A DNA stretch of 64,000 bases from NCBI GenBank assembly GCA_019114925.1, contig DXEO01000114.1, forward strand, positions 1 through 64,000. Direction: 5' to 3'. Within the stretch, counting starts at the first letter, position 1, and each line of letters begins with the position of its first letter. Made by a program: the position numbers and the translations under genes. This stretch comes from Candidatus Corynebacterium faecipullorum (GTDB lineage Bacteria; Actinomycetota; Actinomycetes; Mycobacteriales; Mycobacteriaceae). Shown piece by piece: positions 7,559-15,737 of the stretch. The notes under the pieces were generated by a model, which did no database searches, had not been told where the DNA came from, and saw only the letters and a list, made by a program, of their open reading frames with translations.

Positions 7559-8956
7559 ATGACCACAACCAACCATCCCGTCAGGGCACAGGACGTTGTC
7601 GCCAGCGACAACACCAGTGCAGACGACGGCCTGCAGCGCGGCATGAAGTCGCGCCACCTGCAGATGATCGCTTTTGGCTCGTGCATCGGCACGGGCCTCT
7701 TCTTAGGCTCCGGCGCCTCCATCCAGGAGGCCGGCCCCGGCGTTATCGCGGCCTACGCCATCGGCGGCTTCATCATCTTCCTCATCATGCGCATGCTCGG
7801 TGAGATGGCCGTGGAGCACCCCGTCGCCGGCTCCTTCAGCGCCTACGCCCGCGAATACATCGGGCCCATCGCCGGCTTTGTCACCGGCTGGAACTGGTGG
7901 TTTACCACCATCGTCGTCGGCATGGTGGAGCTCACCGCCGCGGGCACCATCATGGATTTCTGGTTCCCCGGCATCCCGCACTGGCTCACCGCGCTCGTTG
8001 CTCTCGTCATCGTCACCGCTATCAACCTGGTGCACGTCGGCGCCTTCGCCGAGGCGGAATTCTGGCTTTCCCTCATCAAGGTTGTCGCGCTCATCCTCAT
8101 GATCGTCGTCGGCGCGGCCATCGTCTTCGGCCTCACCCCGGAGCCCGCCCTTGGGCTAAGCAACATCACCGAGCACGGCGGCTTCTTCCCCAACGGTGCC
8201 ACCGGCGTGCTCTTCTCCCTCGTAGCGGTGATTTTCTCCTTCGGCGGCATCATCTCCATCGGCACCGCCGCGGGCGAGGCACAGGATCCCGCTAAAAGCC
8301 TGCCCAAGGCCATCAACAACGTGATCTGGCGCATCCTCATCTTCTACGTCGGCGGCATCGGCATCATCGTGCTGCTCGCTCCGTGGAACGAACTTGATAC
8401 CTCCACCTCACCCTTCGTGCGCGCGCTGAGCACCCTGGGCATTACGGCCGCCGCCACGGGCCTCAACCTCATCGTGCTGGTCGCGGCCGTCTCCGTGTTC
8501 AACACCATGACCTTCTCTGGCGCGCGCATGCTGCGGGATCTCTCCCGCGGCGGCCAGGCTCCGCCCTTCTTCAACTCCGTGAGCGCTAAGGGCGTGCCGG
8601 TTCGCGCCTTACTCTTCAACTCCCTGCTCATGGGCTCGGCGGTGCTGCTTAACTTCCTCTTCGAGGGCAAAATCCTGATTGTTCTCCTCGCCATCATCGT
8701 CGGCGCGGAGCTCATCTCCTGGTCCGCCATTGCCGTGGCACACCTGAACTTCCGCAAGCGCTGCCCGAACGCCGCCTTCCGCGCGCCCCTCTACCCCATC
8801 GCTAACTACCTGTGCTTGGCCTTCTTCGCGCTCGTCATCGTTTTGATGTTCATGCTGCCGGACTACCGCACCGGCGCCATTGTCCTACCCTGTTGGATTG
8901 TGACCTTGGCCCTCATCTGGCTGGGCAAGAAGCGCCACGACGCACGAAAGAAATAG
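7559..8956 (+). CDS. Amino-acid permease (APC superfamily, AroP/GabP type)
   Basis: This 465-residue protein has about 12 transmembrane helices. It opens with RGMKSRHLQMIAFGSCIGTGLFLGSG, the first-helix signature of the amino acid transporter family that includes AroP, GabP, LysP and ProY. These are proton-coupled uptake systems in the cytoplasmic membrane. The ATG at 7559 is chosen because GAAGGG lies 7 nt upstream. An in-frame ATG at 7544 is less well placed. It is first in a unit with a 2-oxo acid decarboxylase and an aromatic-type aminotransferase, which suggests an aromatic or branched-chain substrate. The exact substrate is inference. Confidence 0.88.
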   Translation: MTTTNHPVRAQDVVASDNTSADDGLQRGMKSRHLQMIAFGSCIGTGLFLGSGASIQEAGPGVIAAYAIGGFIIFLIMRMLGEMAVEHPVAGSFSAYAREYIGPIAGFVTGWNWWFTTIVVGMVELTAAGTIMDFWFPGIPHWLTALVALVIVTAINLVHVGAFAEAEFWLSLIKVVALILMIVVGAAIVFGLTPEPALGLSNITEHGGFFPNGATGVLFSLVAVIFSFGGIISIGTAAGEAQDPAKSLPKAINNVIWRILIFYVGGIGIIVLLAPWNELDTSTSPFVRALSTLGITAAATGLNLIVLVAAVSVFNTMTFSGARMLRDLSRGGQAPPFFNSVSAKGVPVRALLFNSLLMGSAVLLNFLFEGKILIVLLAIIVGAELISWSAIAVAHLNFRKRCPNAAFRAPLYPIANYLCLAFFALVIVLMFMLPDYRTGAIVLPCWIVTLALIWLGKKRHDARKK

Positions 8957-8969
8957 AAAGGACCCTCTC

Positions 8970-10643
8970 ATGCAGACCACCATTGGTGATTTCATCCTGG
9001 ACCGCCTCAAGGCCATCGGCATTACTGAAATCATCGGCGTACCCGGCGACTTCAACCTGAGCTTCCTCGAGCAGATCGAGGCCTCCGAGGGCATCCGCTT
9101 CGTCGGCGCCTGCAACGAGCTCAACGCCGCCTATGCCGCCGATGGCTATGCCCGCCAGAAGGGCGTTGGCTGCCTGCTCACCACCTATGGCGTGGGCGAG
9201 CTTTCTGCACTCAACGGCATCGCGGGTGCACGTGCCGAGCACGTCCCGCTGGTGTCGCTGGCGGGCGCGCCGCCGCAGTATGCCACGGAGTTCCGCTGGA
9301 ACCTGCACCACTCGCTTGCCGACGGCGACTACGCCAACATGCTCGACGCCATCGCCCCCTTCACCGAGGTGTCCACCCGTGTCTCCCCGATGAACGTGGT
9401 GGAGGAATTCGACCGCGCCCTGCACACCTGCCTGCGCGAAAAACGCCCGGTCCACATCCAGATTCCTTCCGATATCACTCACCTGACCATCGAGGTCCCC
9501 GACGAGCCTTTCTCCGCCGAGCTCGCCCCCTCCGATCCGGAGCGCCTGCACGCCGCTGCGGACTACGTGCTGGAACACCTCGCGAAGGCCAAGGACCCGA
9601 TCATCCTCATCGACCAGGACACCAACCGCCACGGTTTCACGGAGAAGTTCCGCGCCATCATCGACAAGGCCCAGCTGCCCTACTCCCAACTCTCCTCCGG
9701 CAAGGCCATCCTTTCGGAGCGCCACCCGCTCTTCATCGGCACCTATAACGGCGCGGCCTCTGCCCCGGGCGTGCAGGAGCGCATCGAAAACTCCGACTTC
9801 CTGGTCACCACGAACCCGCGCTTCATCGAGGTCAACTCCGGTTCCTTCACCCACAACCTGGCCGATGCCCACGTCTATAACTTCGGCGACCAGCACCTCA
9901 ACGCCGACGGCGAGTTCTTCGTGGGCATTAATACGCTGGAGCTTCTCGACGTCCTCCTCGACCGCATCCCGGAAGCGGAGGCAACCACAACCAAGCAATT
10001 CGAGCCCGAGCCCTTCGAACCGAACCCGGATGCCCCGCTGACCCAGGAGCGCATCTGGCCGCAGATGCTCGGCTTCATCCAGGAAGATGACGTGGTCATC
10101 GCCGAGGCTGGCACCTCCAATATCGGCCTGGGCCAGCAGCGCATGCCCGAGGGCGTGCAGTACATTAACTCCACCATCTGGGGTTCCATCGGCTTTACCC
10201 TGCCCTGCGTGCTTGGCTCACAGCTGGCCAACCCAGAGCGCCGCCACGTCCTCTTCATCGGCGATGGCTCCTTCCAGCTCACCGCCCAGGAGCTCTCCAC
10301 CATCCTGCGCCAGGACCTCAAGCCCATCATCGTGTTGGTGAACAACGATGGCTACACCATCGAGCGCTACATCCTGGGCATGGAGCGCGAATACAACGAG
10401 ATCCAGATGTGGGACTACACGGCCCTGCCTAAGGCCTTCATGAAGGACACCACGATGGAGTCCTACGTGGCCTCGACTGAAGGCGAATTGGCCAAGGCCT
10501 TGGAAGACATCGCCGCCCACCCGGAGCGCGGCGCCTTCCTCGAGGTGCGCCTTGATGCTTTCGACGCGCCGAAGGGCCTTCAGGCCTTCGGGCCGCAGAC
10601 CGCTGACTTCGACTTCGGCCCTCGCGGCCCCCGCAACGCCTAA
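8970..10643 (+). CDS. ThDP-dependent 2-oxo acid decarboxylase (indolepyruvate/phenylpyruvate type)
   Basis: This 557-residue enzyme has the pyruvate decarboxylase fold order: N-terminal PYR domain with catalytic Glu50 (GACNELNAAYAADGYAR), the His113-His114 pair (NLHHSLADG), a central domain, and a C-terminal PP domain with the ThDP/Mg motif GDGS at 431-434 through NN at 458-459. The family converts 2-oxo acids to aldehydes and CO2. Adjacency to an aminotransferase and a permease fits indole-, phenyl- or branched-chain 2-oxo acids rather than pyruvate. It starts 13 nt after the permease with a good AGAAAGGA site and is followed 10 nt later by the aminotransferase. Confidence 0.87.
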   Translation: MQTTIGDFILDRLKAIGITEIIGVPGDFNLSFLEQIEASEGIRFVGACNELNAAYAADGYARQKGVGCLLTTYGVGELSALNGIAGARAEHVPLVSLAGAPPQYATEFRWNLHHSLADGDYANMLDAIAPFTEVSTRVSPMNVVEEFDRALHTCLREKRPVHIQIPSDITHLTIEVPDEPFSAELAPSDPERLHAAADYVLEHLAKAKDPIILIDQDTNRHGFTEKFRAIIDKAQLPYSQLSSGKAILSERHPLFIGTYNGAASAPGVQERIENSDFLVTTNPRFIEVNSGSFTHNLADAHVYNFGDQHLNADGEFFVGINTLELLDVLLDRIPEAEATTTKQFEPEPFEPNPDAPLTQERIWPQMLGFIQEDDVVIAEAGTSNIGLGQQRMPEGVQYINSTIWGSIGFTLPCVLGSQLANPERRHVLFIGDGSFQLTAQELSTILRQDLKPIIVLVNNDGYTIERYILGMEREYNEIQMWDYTALPKAFMKDTTMESYVASTEGELAKALEDIAAHPERGAFLEVRLDAFDAPKGLQAFGPQTADFDFGPRGPRNA

Positions 10644-10653
10644 GGTAGAGACC

Positions 10654-11712
10654 ATGATTCGACCAGACCTTTCCTCCCTGCCCGCCTACGTTCCCGGAAA
10701 GAACGCCGAGCACGCCTTGAAGCTCTCCTCCAATGAGGCAACTCAGGAGCCGCTGCCCGGCGCGCTGAAGGCCATGGAAACTGCCGTCGCGCACGTCAAC
10801 CGCTACCCGGACATGGGTGCGGTGGAAATCCGCAAGGCACTCGCCGAAAACCTTGGCGTCACCCCGGAGCAGGTCACCTGCGGCGCAGGTTCCTCCGCGA
10901 TTTGCCAGCAGCTGGTGCAGATCACCTCGGTGCCCGGTGATGAGATTGTCTTCCCGTGGCGCTCCTTCGAGGCTTATCCCATCTTCGCGCAGGTCGTGGG
11001 CGCTACCCCGGTCAAGGTTCCGCTCACTGCGGATCACCGCGTGGACTTGGAGGCCATGGCGGCTGCCATCACGGACAAGACCCGCCTGATCTTCGTGTGC
11101 AACCCGAATAACCCCACCGGCTCCATCATCACCAAGGAGGAGTTCGACGCCTTCTTGGCCAAGGTTCCAAAGAACGTCATCGTTGCGCTCGATGAGGCCT
11201 ACATCGAATACAACCGCAACGACGCCGTCCCGCTGGCCACCGACTATGTCCACACCCACGACAACGTCATTGGCCTGCGCACTTTCTCCAAGGCCTATGG
11301 CCTGGCCGGCATCCGCTTGGGCTATGCCTTCGGCAACGCCGAGATCATCGAGGCCTTAAGCAAGGTGGCCATCCCGTTCTCCGTGAACTCAGTAGCGCAG
11401 GCGGGTGCGGTGGCCTCGCTGTCCGCCCAGAAGGAGCTGCGCGAGCGCACCGACGAGACCGTGGAGCAGCGCGACCGCCTGGTCAAGCACTTCGCCGACT
11501 TTGGCGTGCCGGAATCCCAGGCCAACCACATCTGGTTCGCCGCAGACTCCATTGCGAAGCTGGGCTCCCCGCAGGACGTCGCTGCAAAGCTCGCCGAGAA
11601 GGACGTCCTCGTCCGCGCCTTCCCTGAGGGCGTGCGCATTTCCGTCACCACGGCGGAGGAAACCGAAATCCTGCTTAAGGCCTGGGACGCTGCCTTCGGT
11701 GCAGAGGGCTAG
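10654..11712 (+). CDS. pat: Aromatic/histidinol-phosphate-type aminotransferase (HisC2/Pat-like)
   Basis: This 352-residue PLP fold-type I enzyme has the Schiff-base lysine at residue 213 (RTFSKAYGLAGIRLGYAFG) and the nucleotide-fold motifs NPNNPTG and DEAYIEY. The family includes HisC and the corynebacterial phenylalanine/aromatic aminotransferase Pat. Its place next to a 2-oxo acid decarboxylase favours Pat. A role in histidine biosynthesis would normally place it with other his genes, and none are present. The start at 10654 follows the decarboxylase stop by 10 nt with AAGGTAGAG upstream. It probably supplies phenylpyruvate or indolepyruvate to the decarboxylase. Confidence 0.85.
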   Translation: MIRPDLSSLPAYVPGKNAEHALKLSSNEATQEPLPGALKAMETAVAHVNRYPDMGAVEIRKALAENLGVTPEQVTCGAGSSAICQQLVQITSVPGDEIVFPWRSFEAYPIFAQVVGATPVKVPLTADHRVDLEAMAAAITDKTRLIFVCNPNNPTGSIITKEEFDAFLAKVPKNVIVALDEAYIEYNRNDAVPLATDYVHTHDNVIGLRTFSKAYGLAGIRLGYAFGNAEIIEALSKVAIPFSVNSVAQAGAVASLSAQKELRERTDETVEQRDRLVKHFADFGVPESQANHIWFAADSIAKLGSPQDVAAKLAEKDVLVRAFPEGVRISVTTAEETEILLKAWDAAFGAEG

Positions 11713-11733
11713 TTTCCGCGTTAGAGTGCAGTT

Positions 11734-12105
11734 GTGAAGACATTTATCAATTTTGCACTCAACGTCATTGCCGTCGCGGTGGCCTTCTGGGCAGTAGTGG
11801 CGATTGTCCCCGGAATCAACATCGTCCCTGCTACCACCCAGAATTTCCTGCTCATCGCGGCGGTCTTCATCATCGTCAATGAGGTCGTCACCCCGGTTCT
11901 TCGCTTCCTCGGCGCACCGCTGACTTGCCTAACACTGGGTCTCTTCGCCCTCGTCATCAACGGCGCGGTCCTGCTCCTCGTCAGCGCACTGATGGACTCA
12001 CTCGTTATCGACGGCTGGGGTGCTGCCATCATCGGCGCAGTTGTGCTCGCGATTGTTTCCGGCGTGGTGAACTTCTTCACCAGTCCGCTACGGGTCCGCA
12101 ATTAA
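11734..12105 (+). CDS. Phage-holin-family (DUF360-like) membrane protein
   Basis: This 123-residue integral membrane protein has four hydrophobic segments (about residues 5-25, 32-50, 58-80 and 95-115) and the motif NEVVTPVLRFLGAPLTCLTLGLF, typical of the small DUF360/phage holin family 4 proteins. These are chromosomal proteins of unknown function despite the name. The start is GTG. TAGAGT at 11722-11727 sits 6 nt upstream, so a leaderless transcript is likely. Its stop overlaps that of convergent moaD by 4 nt (TTAA). Confidence 0.8.
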   Translation: MKTFINFALNVIAVAVAFWAVVAIVPGINIVPATTQNFLLIAAVFIIVNEVVTPVLRFLGAPLTCLTLGLFALVINGAVLLLVSALMDSLVIDGWGAAIIGAVVLAIVSGVVNFFTSPLRVRN

Positions 12106-12356
12106 CCGCCAGCAAAAGGCGGGAGGACGTCGACGCGGGAAGCGCGTCCAAGCACTGCGTCCTCGGTAGCGCTTGCACCATCCACCAGGAAGGTACAGCG
12201 CTCCAGCACCTCCGCAAAGCTCATGCCGGCCTCGGTGCTGCCGGTATGCCGAGCACGCAACACGTCCAACAACTCCCCCAGCGTCGCCGCCTGCGCTGTG
12301 TCTTGCGCGCGCCCCGCGGCGGCGCGGGCTGCGGCAAAGTAATGTATGTCAACCAT
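12102..12356 (-). CDS. moaD: Molybdopterin synthase sulfur-carrier subunit MoaD
   Basis: This 84-residue beta-grasp protein starts MVDIHYFAAARAAAG and ends in the required Gly-Gly (PPFAGG). That C-terminal glycine is adenylated by MoeB and then carries the thiocarboxylate sulfur used by MoaE to make molybdopterin. The ATG at 12356 is chosen because the family begins there, and a CATAGT hexamer lies 7 nt upstream. It is divergent from moeA and the reading frames are separated by only 40 nt. Its MoaE and MoeB partners lie in the opposite operon. Confidence 0.86.
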   Translation of the reverse strand: MVDIHYFAAARAAAGRAQDTAQAATLGELLDVLRARHTGSTEAGMSFAEVLERCTFLVDGASATEDAVLGRASRVDVLPPFAGG

Positions 12357-12396
12357 GGCTGCCACTATGCCAGCCTCTGTGACAGGAAGGAATCCG

Positions 12397-13548
12397 ATGC
12401 GCACCTATGAGGAACACCTGGCCGCCGTTCGCGCGGCCCTTCCGCAGCCCCGGGCGGTCTCCACTCCCCTAAGCAGCGCCTTCGGACGCCGTACCGCCGC
12501 CACGTACCGCGCGAAACAAGACTTGCCTCCTTTCGACAATTCACAGATGGATGGCTATGCACTACCAACTACAGATGGCGGCACCTTCACCGTCGGCCGG
12601 ACCATCGCGGCAGGCGACAGCCCTGGCGACCTCCCCGAAGGCTTTGCGCTGCCCATCATGACCGGCGCGAAAGTCCCTGAGGGCACCGCGACCATCGTCC
12701 CCGTCGAGCACTGCGAGCCCCCGCACTTCCCGGAAGAGGGCGCCACCGTTACCGTTCCCGCGGCCGCGGAGCAGTTCATCCGCCGCGCCGGCTCCGATGT
12801 CCAGGCCGGCACAACCCTCATCAATGAGCACGCGCTTCTCGACGCCCCCTCCATCGCCACCCTCGCCTCCCAAGGCCTGGCCGAAGTCCTCACCTTCGCG
12901 CCCGCCCACATCCTCATCTGCACTGGCGGCGCGGAAATCGGTGGCGAGGGCGAGGCCACCATCCCCGATTCCAATGCGCCGATGCTCGCGGCCTTGGCCG
13001 CACAGTATGACATCGAGGTGGCCGGCTTCGTGCGCACGAATGACGATCCCGATACTCTTCGCTCCGACCTCGCCGAAGCGGTCATTACCCACCGCCCCGA
13101 TGTCATCGTTACTTCCGGCGGTATCTCCCACGGAAAGTTCGAGGTCATCCGCCAAATCTTTGAAAAGGACGGCTGGTTCGGCCACGTGGCGCAGCAGCCC
13201 GGTGGCCCGCAAGGCCTGTCACGCTTGGGCGAGGTGCCCGTTGTTTGCTTCCCGGGCAACCCCGTCTCCACGCTGGTGAGCTTCCGCCTTTACTTGGCAC
13301 CCGTCCTTGGCCATGCCACCGCTCCATTTAATGCCTGCCTTACTGAGCCCGCCGAAGGCCTCAACAACCGCGAACAGTTCCGCCGCGGAACTATCAGCAT
13401 CTCCGATGGCACAGCAACAGCTTCCTTCCTCGGCGGCACCAGTTCCCACCTGATGTCCCAGGCCATCGGCGCTAACGCCCTCATCCGTATCCCGGCTAAC
13501 ACGCAGCTTTCAGCCGGCGACCTCGTGGAGGTGTTCCCGCTCTCATGA
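12397..13548 (+). CDS. moeA: Molybdopterin molybdenumtransferase MoeA
   Basis: This 383-residue protein has the MoeA domain order. The N-terminal DLPPFDNSQMDGYA motif, the GTIVPVEHCE-like region, a MoCF-biosynthesis domain (TSGGIS near residue 252) and a C-terminal beta-barrel are all visible. MoeA inserts molybdate into adenylylated molybdopterin. The ATG at 12397 has AGGAAGGAA upstream. It heads an operon of four genes that overlap by a few bases each: moeA, mog, moaE and moeB. Confidence 0.92.
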   Translation: MRTYEEHLAAVRAALPQPRAVSTPLSSAFGRRTAATYRAKQDLPPFDNSQMDGYALPTTDGGTFTVGRTIAAGDSPGDLPEGFALPIMTGAKVPEGTATIVPVEHCEPPHFPEEGATVTVPAAAEQFIRRAGSDVQAGTTLINEHALLDAPSIATLASQGLAEVLTFAPAHILICTGGAEIGGEGEATIPDSNAPMLAALAAQYDIEVAGFVRTNDDPDTLRSDLAEAVITHRPDVIVTSGGISHGKFEVIRQIFEKDGWFGHVAQQPGGPQGLSRLGEVPVVCFPGNPVSTLVSFRLYLAPVLGHATAPFNACLTEPAEGLNNREQFRRGTISISDGTATASFLGGTSSHLMSQAIGANALIRIPANTQLSAGDLVEVFPLS

Positions 13549-14015
13549 CCCGCCGCGCACTCGTTATCGTTGCCTCGACCCGCGCCGCCGCCGGCGAGTA
13601 CGAGGACCGCTCTGGCCCTATTTTGGTTAACTTCCTGCGTGAGCAGGGCTTCGATACCTCGGAGCCCGTCGTCGTTGCGGACGCTGACATCGACTCCGCC
13701 CTGGCCACTGCCTTCGCCGATGCCCCCTCCGTCATCCTCACCTCCGGCGGCACCGGCATCACGCCGGATGACCGCACCGTCGAGGAGCTCACCCCACGCC
13801 TCGAGCGCGAGCTGCCAGGATTAGCCCATGCCTTCTATGCGCACTCCACCGGCATCCCCACCGCGGCACTCTCCCGCACGGTTGCTGGCGTTTCTAACAC
13901 AACCTTCGCCATGGCCCTGCCCGGCTCCACGGGTGCTGCCAAGGACGGCTGCGCGGTCCTCAAACCAGTTCTTAACCACATCATCAACCAGCTGGAAGGC
14001 ATCAATGAGCACTAG
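13545..14015 (+). CDS. mog: Molybdopterin adenylyltransferase MogA/MoaB family
   Basis: This 156-residue protein has the MoCF domain motif LTSGGTGITPDDRTVE (about residues 64-79) and LPGSTGAAKDGC near residue 125. The MogA/MoaB family adenylylates molybdopterin before MoeA inserts molybdate. Its ATG overlaps the moeA stop by 4 nt (ATGA), indicating coupled translation. MogA and MoaB cannot be told apart here with confidence. Confidence 0.9.
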   Translation: MTRRALVIVASTRAAAGEYEDRSGPILVNFLREQGFDTSEPVVVADADIDSALATAFADAPSVILTSGGTGITPDDRTVEELTPRLERELPGLAHAFYAHSTGIPTAALSRTVAGVSNTTFAMALPGSTGAAKDGCAVLKPVLNHIINQLEGINEH

Positions 14016-14424
14016 CTTCGGCCTACTCAGCGCACATATCAGCGCTGAACCCATCACGGCCCCGGACATCGCCACCGCGGAAACGGGTGCCGTCGTTTTA
14101 TTCGACGGCATCGTGCGCAACCACGACTCCGGCCGCGGTGTCAGGCTCCTCACCTACACCGCGCACCCCTCCGCCCACCAGGAAATTGAGCGCGTCGCCG
14201 GCGAAGTCGCCGCCGCCTTCCCTGCTGTCCGCCTCTGGTGCGCGCACCGGACTGGAGCACTAGAAATCGGCGAGTCCGCCTTCATCGTCGCCGCTGCCTC
14301 CGCGCACCGCAAGGACGCCTTCGAGGCGGCCTCGACCTGCGCCGACCGCGTCAAAGCGGAAGTCCCCATCTGGAAAGAACAGCTGCATACCGACGACACC
14401 ACCACCTGGGTAGGACTGGAATGA
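14005..14424 (+). CDS. moaE: Molybdopterin synthase catalytic subunit MoaE
   Basis: This 139-residue protein has MoaE features: FDGIVRNHDSGRGVRLLTYTAHPSA, the HRTGALEIGESAFIVAAASAHR block, and the catalytic lysine region VKAEVPIWKEQ. It transfers sulfur from MoaD thiocarboxylate to precursor Z (cPMP). The ATG at 14005 lies inside the 3' end of mog and overlaps it by 11 nt. Its own stop overlaps the moeB start (ATGA). Confidence 0.92.
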   Translation: MSTSFGLLSAHISAEPITAPDIATAETGAVVLFDGIVRNHDSGRGVRLLTYTAHPSAHQEIERVAGEVAAAFPAVRLWCAHRTGALEIGESAFIVAAASAHRKDAFEAASTCADRVKAEVPIWKEQLHTDDTTTWVGLE

Positions 14425-15494
14425 GTTCACGCTACGCGCGCCAGGAAGCCCTCTGGGGAACATCCACACAGGAACAGCTTCGCGCTTCCACAGTCGCCGT
14501 CATCGGCGCCGGCGGATTGGGCTCGCCTGCCCTGCTCTATCTCGCAGGCGCGGGCGTAGGGCGCATCCTGCTTTTCGACGACGACACCGTTTCCCTCTCC
14601 AACCTGCACCGCCAAGTCATCCACACCACGGCGACCGTAGGCCAGCCCAAAACCGAATCCGCCTCTGCGGCTTTGAGTGCCCTCAACCCGGAGTGCACGG
14701 TCGAGCAGTTCTCACGCCTCACACCCGATAACGCCCTCGACCAGCTGCGCGGCGCTGACCTCATCATCGACGGCACCGATAACTTCCACTCCCGCCACCT
14801 AGCCTCCTGGGCCGCCCATGAGCTGGGCATTCCACACGTGTGGGCCTCGCTCCTGGGCTACGACGCGCAGCTCACCGTCTTCCACTCCGGCCACGGCCCG
14901 GTCTACGAGGACCTCTTCCCCACCGACCCGCAGGTGCCCTCCTGCTCCCAGGCCGGCGTGATGGGCCCGGTCGTCGGCGTCGTCGGCTCCGCCCTAGCCG
15001 TCGAGGCCCTCAAGCTCCTCACGGGCATCGGCACACCGCTCATCGGCACGCTGGGCTATTACGATTCCCTCGCCGGGACCTGGGAGTACATCCCCGTGCG
15101 CGCGAACGGCGCCACCCCGGCGCGCCCCGACAACCCCACGGATATCCGCGACATTCCAGAGGACGCCACGCTTATCGACGTCCGCACCGCCCCCGAGCGC
15201 GCCACCTCCCTCATCCCCGGATCGCAGCACCTCCCACTCGATGAGATCCTCGCCGGCCACAACCCGCCCCTAGACCCCGCCGACCTCGCCGTCCTTTACT
15301 GCGCCAGCGGCCTGCGCTCCGCCCAGGCCGTCGAGGCCCTGCGCGCCCGCGGCTTCAGCAACGTCTACTCGCTGCGCGGCGGCATCGACGCCTGGCAGGA
15401 GCACATCTCCGAGCTCAAGGCCGCTGCCGCCCACCGAGGCGATCTGGAGACCATCTCTCTCGATGACCTAGAGGCCGAGCACAACGACACATAG
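14421..15494 (+). CDS. moeB: MoeB/MoeZ adenylyltransferase with C-terminal rhodanese domain
   Basis: This 357-residue two-domain protein has an N-terminal E1-like domain with the ATP-binding GAGGLGSP at residues 29-36, the DDDTVSLSNLHRQ block and a candidate thiol Cys175 (VPSCSQAG). A rhodanese domain follows at about residues 240-330 with active-site Cys294 (LYCASGLRS). It adenylylates MoaD, and the rhodanese part can provide sulfur. The paired zinc cysteines of E. coli MoeB are absent, as in other actinobacterial MoeZ proteins. It is last in the operon; moaA and moaC are not in the window. Confidence 0.9.
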   Translation: MSSRYARQEALWGTSTQEQLRASTVAVIGAGGLGSPALLYLAGAGVGRILLFDDDTVSLSNLHRQVIHTTATVGQPKTESASAALSALNPECTVEQFSRLTPDNALDQLRGADLIIDGTDNFHSRHLASWAAHELGIPHVWASLLGYDAQLTVFHSGHGPVYEDLFPTDPQVPSCSQAGVMGPVVGVVGSALAVEALKLLTGIGTPLIGTLGYYDSLAGTWEYIPVRANGATPARPDNPTDIRDIPEDATLIDVRTAPERATSLIPGSQHLPLDEILAGHNPPLDPADLAVLYCASGLRSAQAVEALRARGFSNVYSLRGGIDAWQEHISELKAAAAHRGDLETISLDDLEAEHNDT

Positions 15495-15565
15495 ACCAAA
15501 CCATAGCCCGAACCCTTGCTCCATTTCCTCTACCCACATGGCATCTGATAAACGGCATCAACCAG

Positions 15566-15594
15566 AAGGCGTTTTCAGAGCTAAAAACGCCTTT
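15566..15594 (+). terminator. Terminator after moeB
   Basis: AAGGCGTTTT pairs with AAAACGCCTT around a short loop, followed by TTTTACC, about 70 nt after the moeB stop. This is a plausible intrinsic terminator for the molybdenum cofactor operon. Confidence 0.6.
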
Positions 15595-15637
15595 TACCCC
15601 GCGCAAATGGCGTTTTTAATCCCAAAGATGCCTTTTG

Positions 15638-15652
15638 GCAGATGCCATCTGC
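15638..15652. promoter_or_regulatory. Inverted repeat GCAGATGCCATCTGC
   Basis: Seven-base arms with one central base form a perfect inverted repeat, 86 nt upstream of the DUF1648 gene. It is a candidate operator, and the half-site GATGCC/GGCATC recurs nearby. Confidence 0.4.
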
Positions 15653-15737
15653 AAAGTGCATCTTATGACTCGAACCATGCACGGGAACGACTCCTACAAC
15701 GCCCCCAACCAGCCACCCCCTTTGTAAGCTCATTGCC

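Larger units (their letters stand above)
15495..15737. other. Intergenic region with GGCATC/GATGCC repeats and hairpins
   Basis: This 243-nt gap holds no convincing gene. It contains a terminator-like hairpin (15566-15594), a 15-nt inverted repeat at 15638-15652, and several copies of GGCATCT or its complement (near 15540, 15555, 15628 and 15641). A second partial copy of the GGCGTTTTTA motif is at 15609-15618. Confidence 0.5.

Noticed and set aside
10654..11712. Aminotransferase as HisC of histidine biosynthesis
   Set aside because: No his genes adjoin it. Its place next to a 2-oxo acid decarboxylase fits the aromatic Pat type better, though sequence alone does not exclude HisC.
14421..15494. 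Loss of the zinc cysteines in MoeB as a novelty
   Set aside because: Actinobacterial MoeZ-type proteins with a rhodanese domain also lack these cysteines, so this is a family trait.
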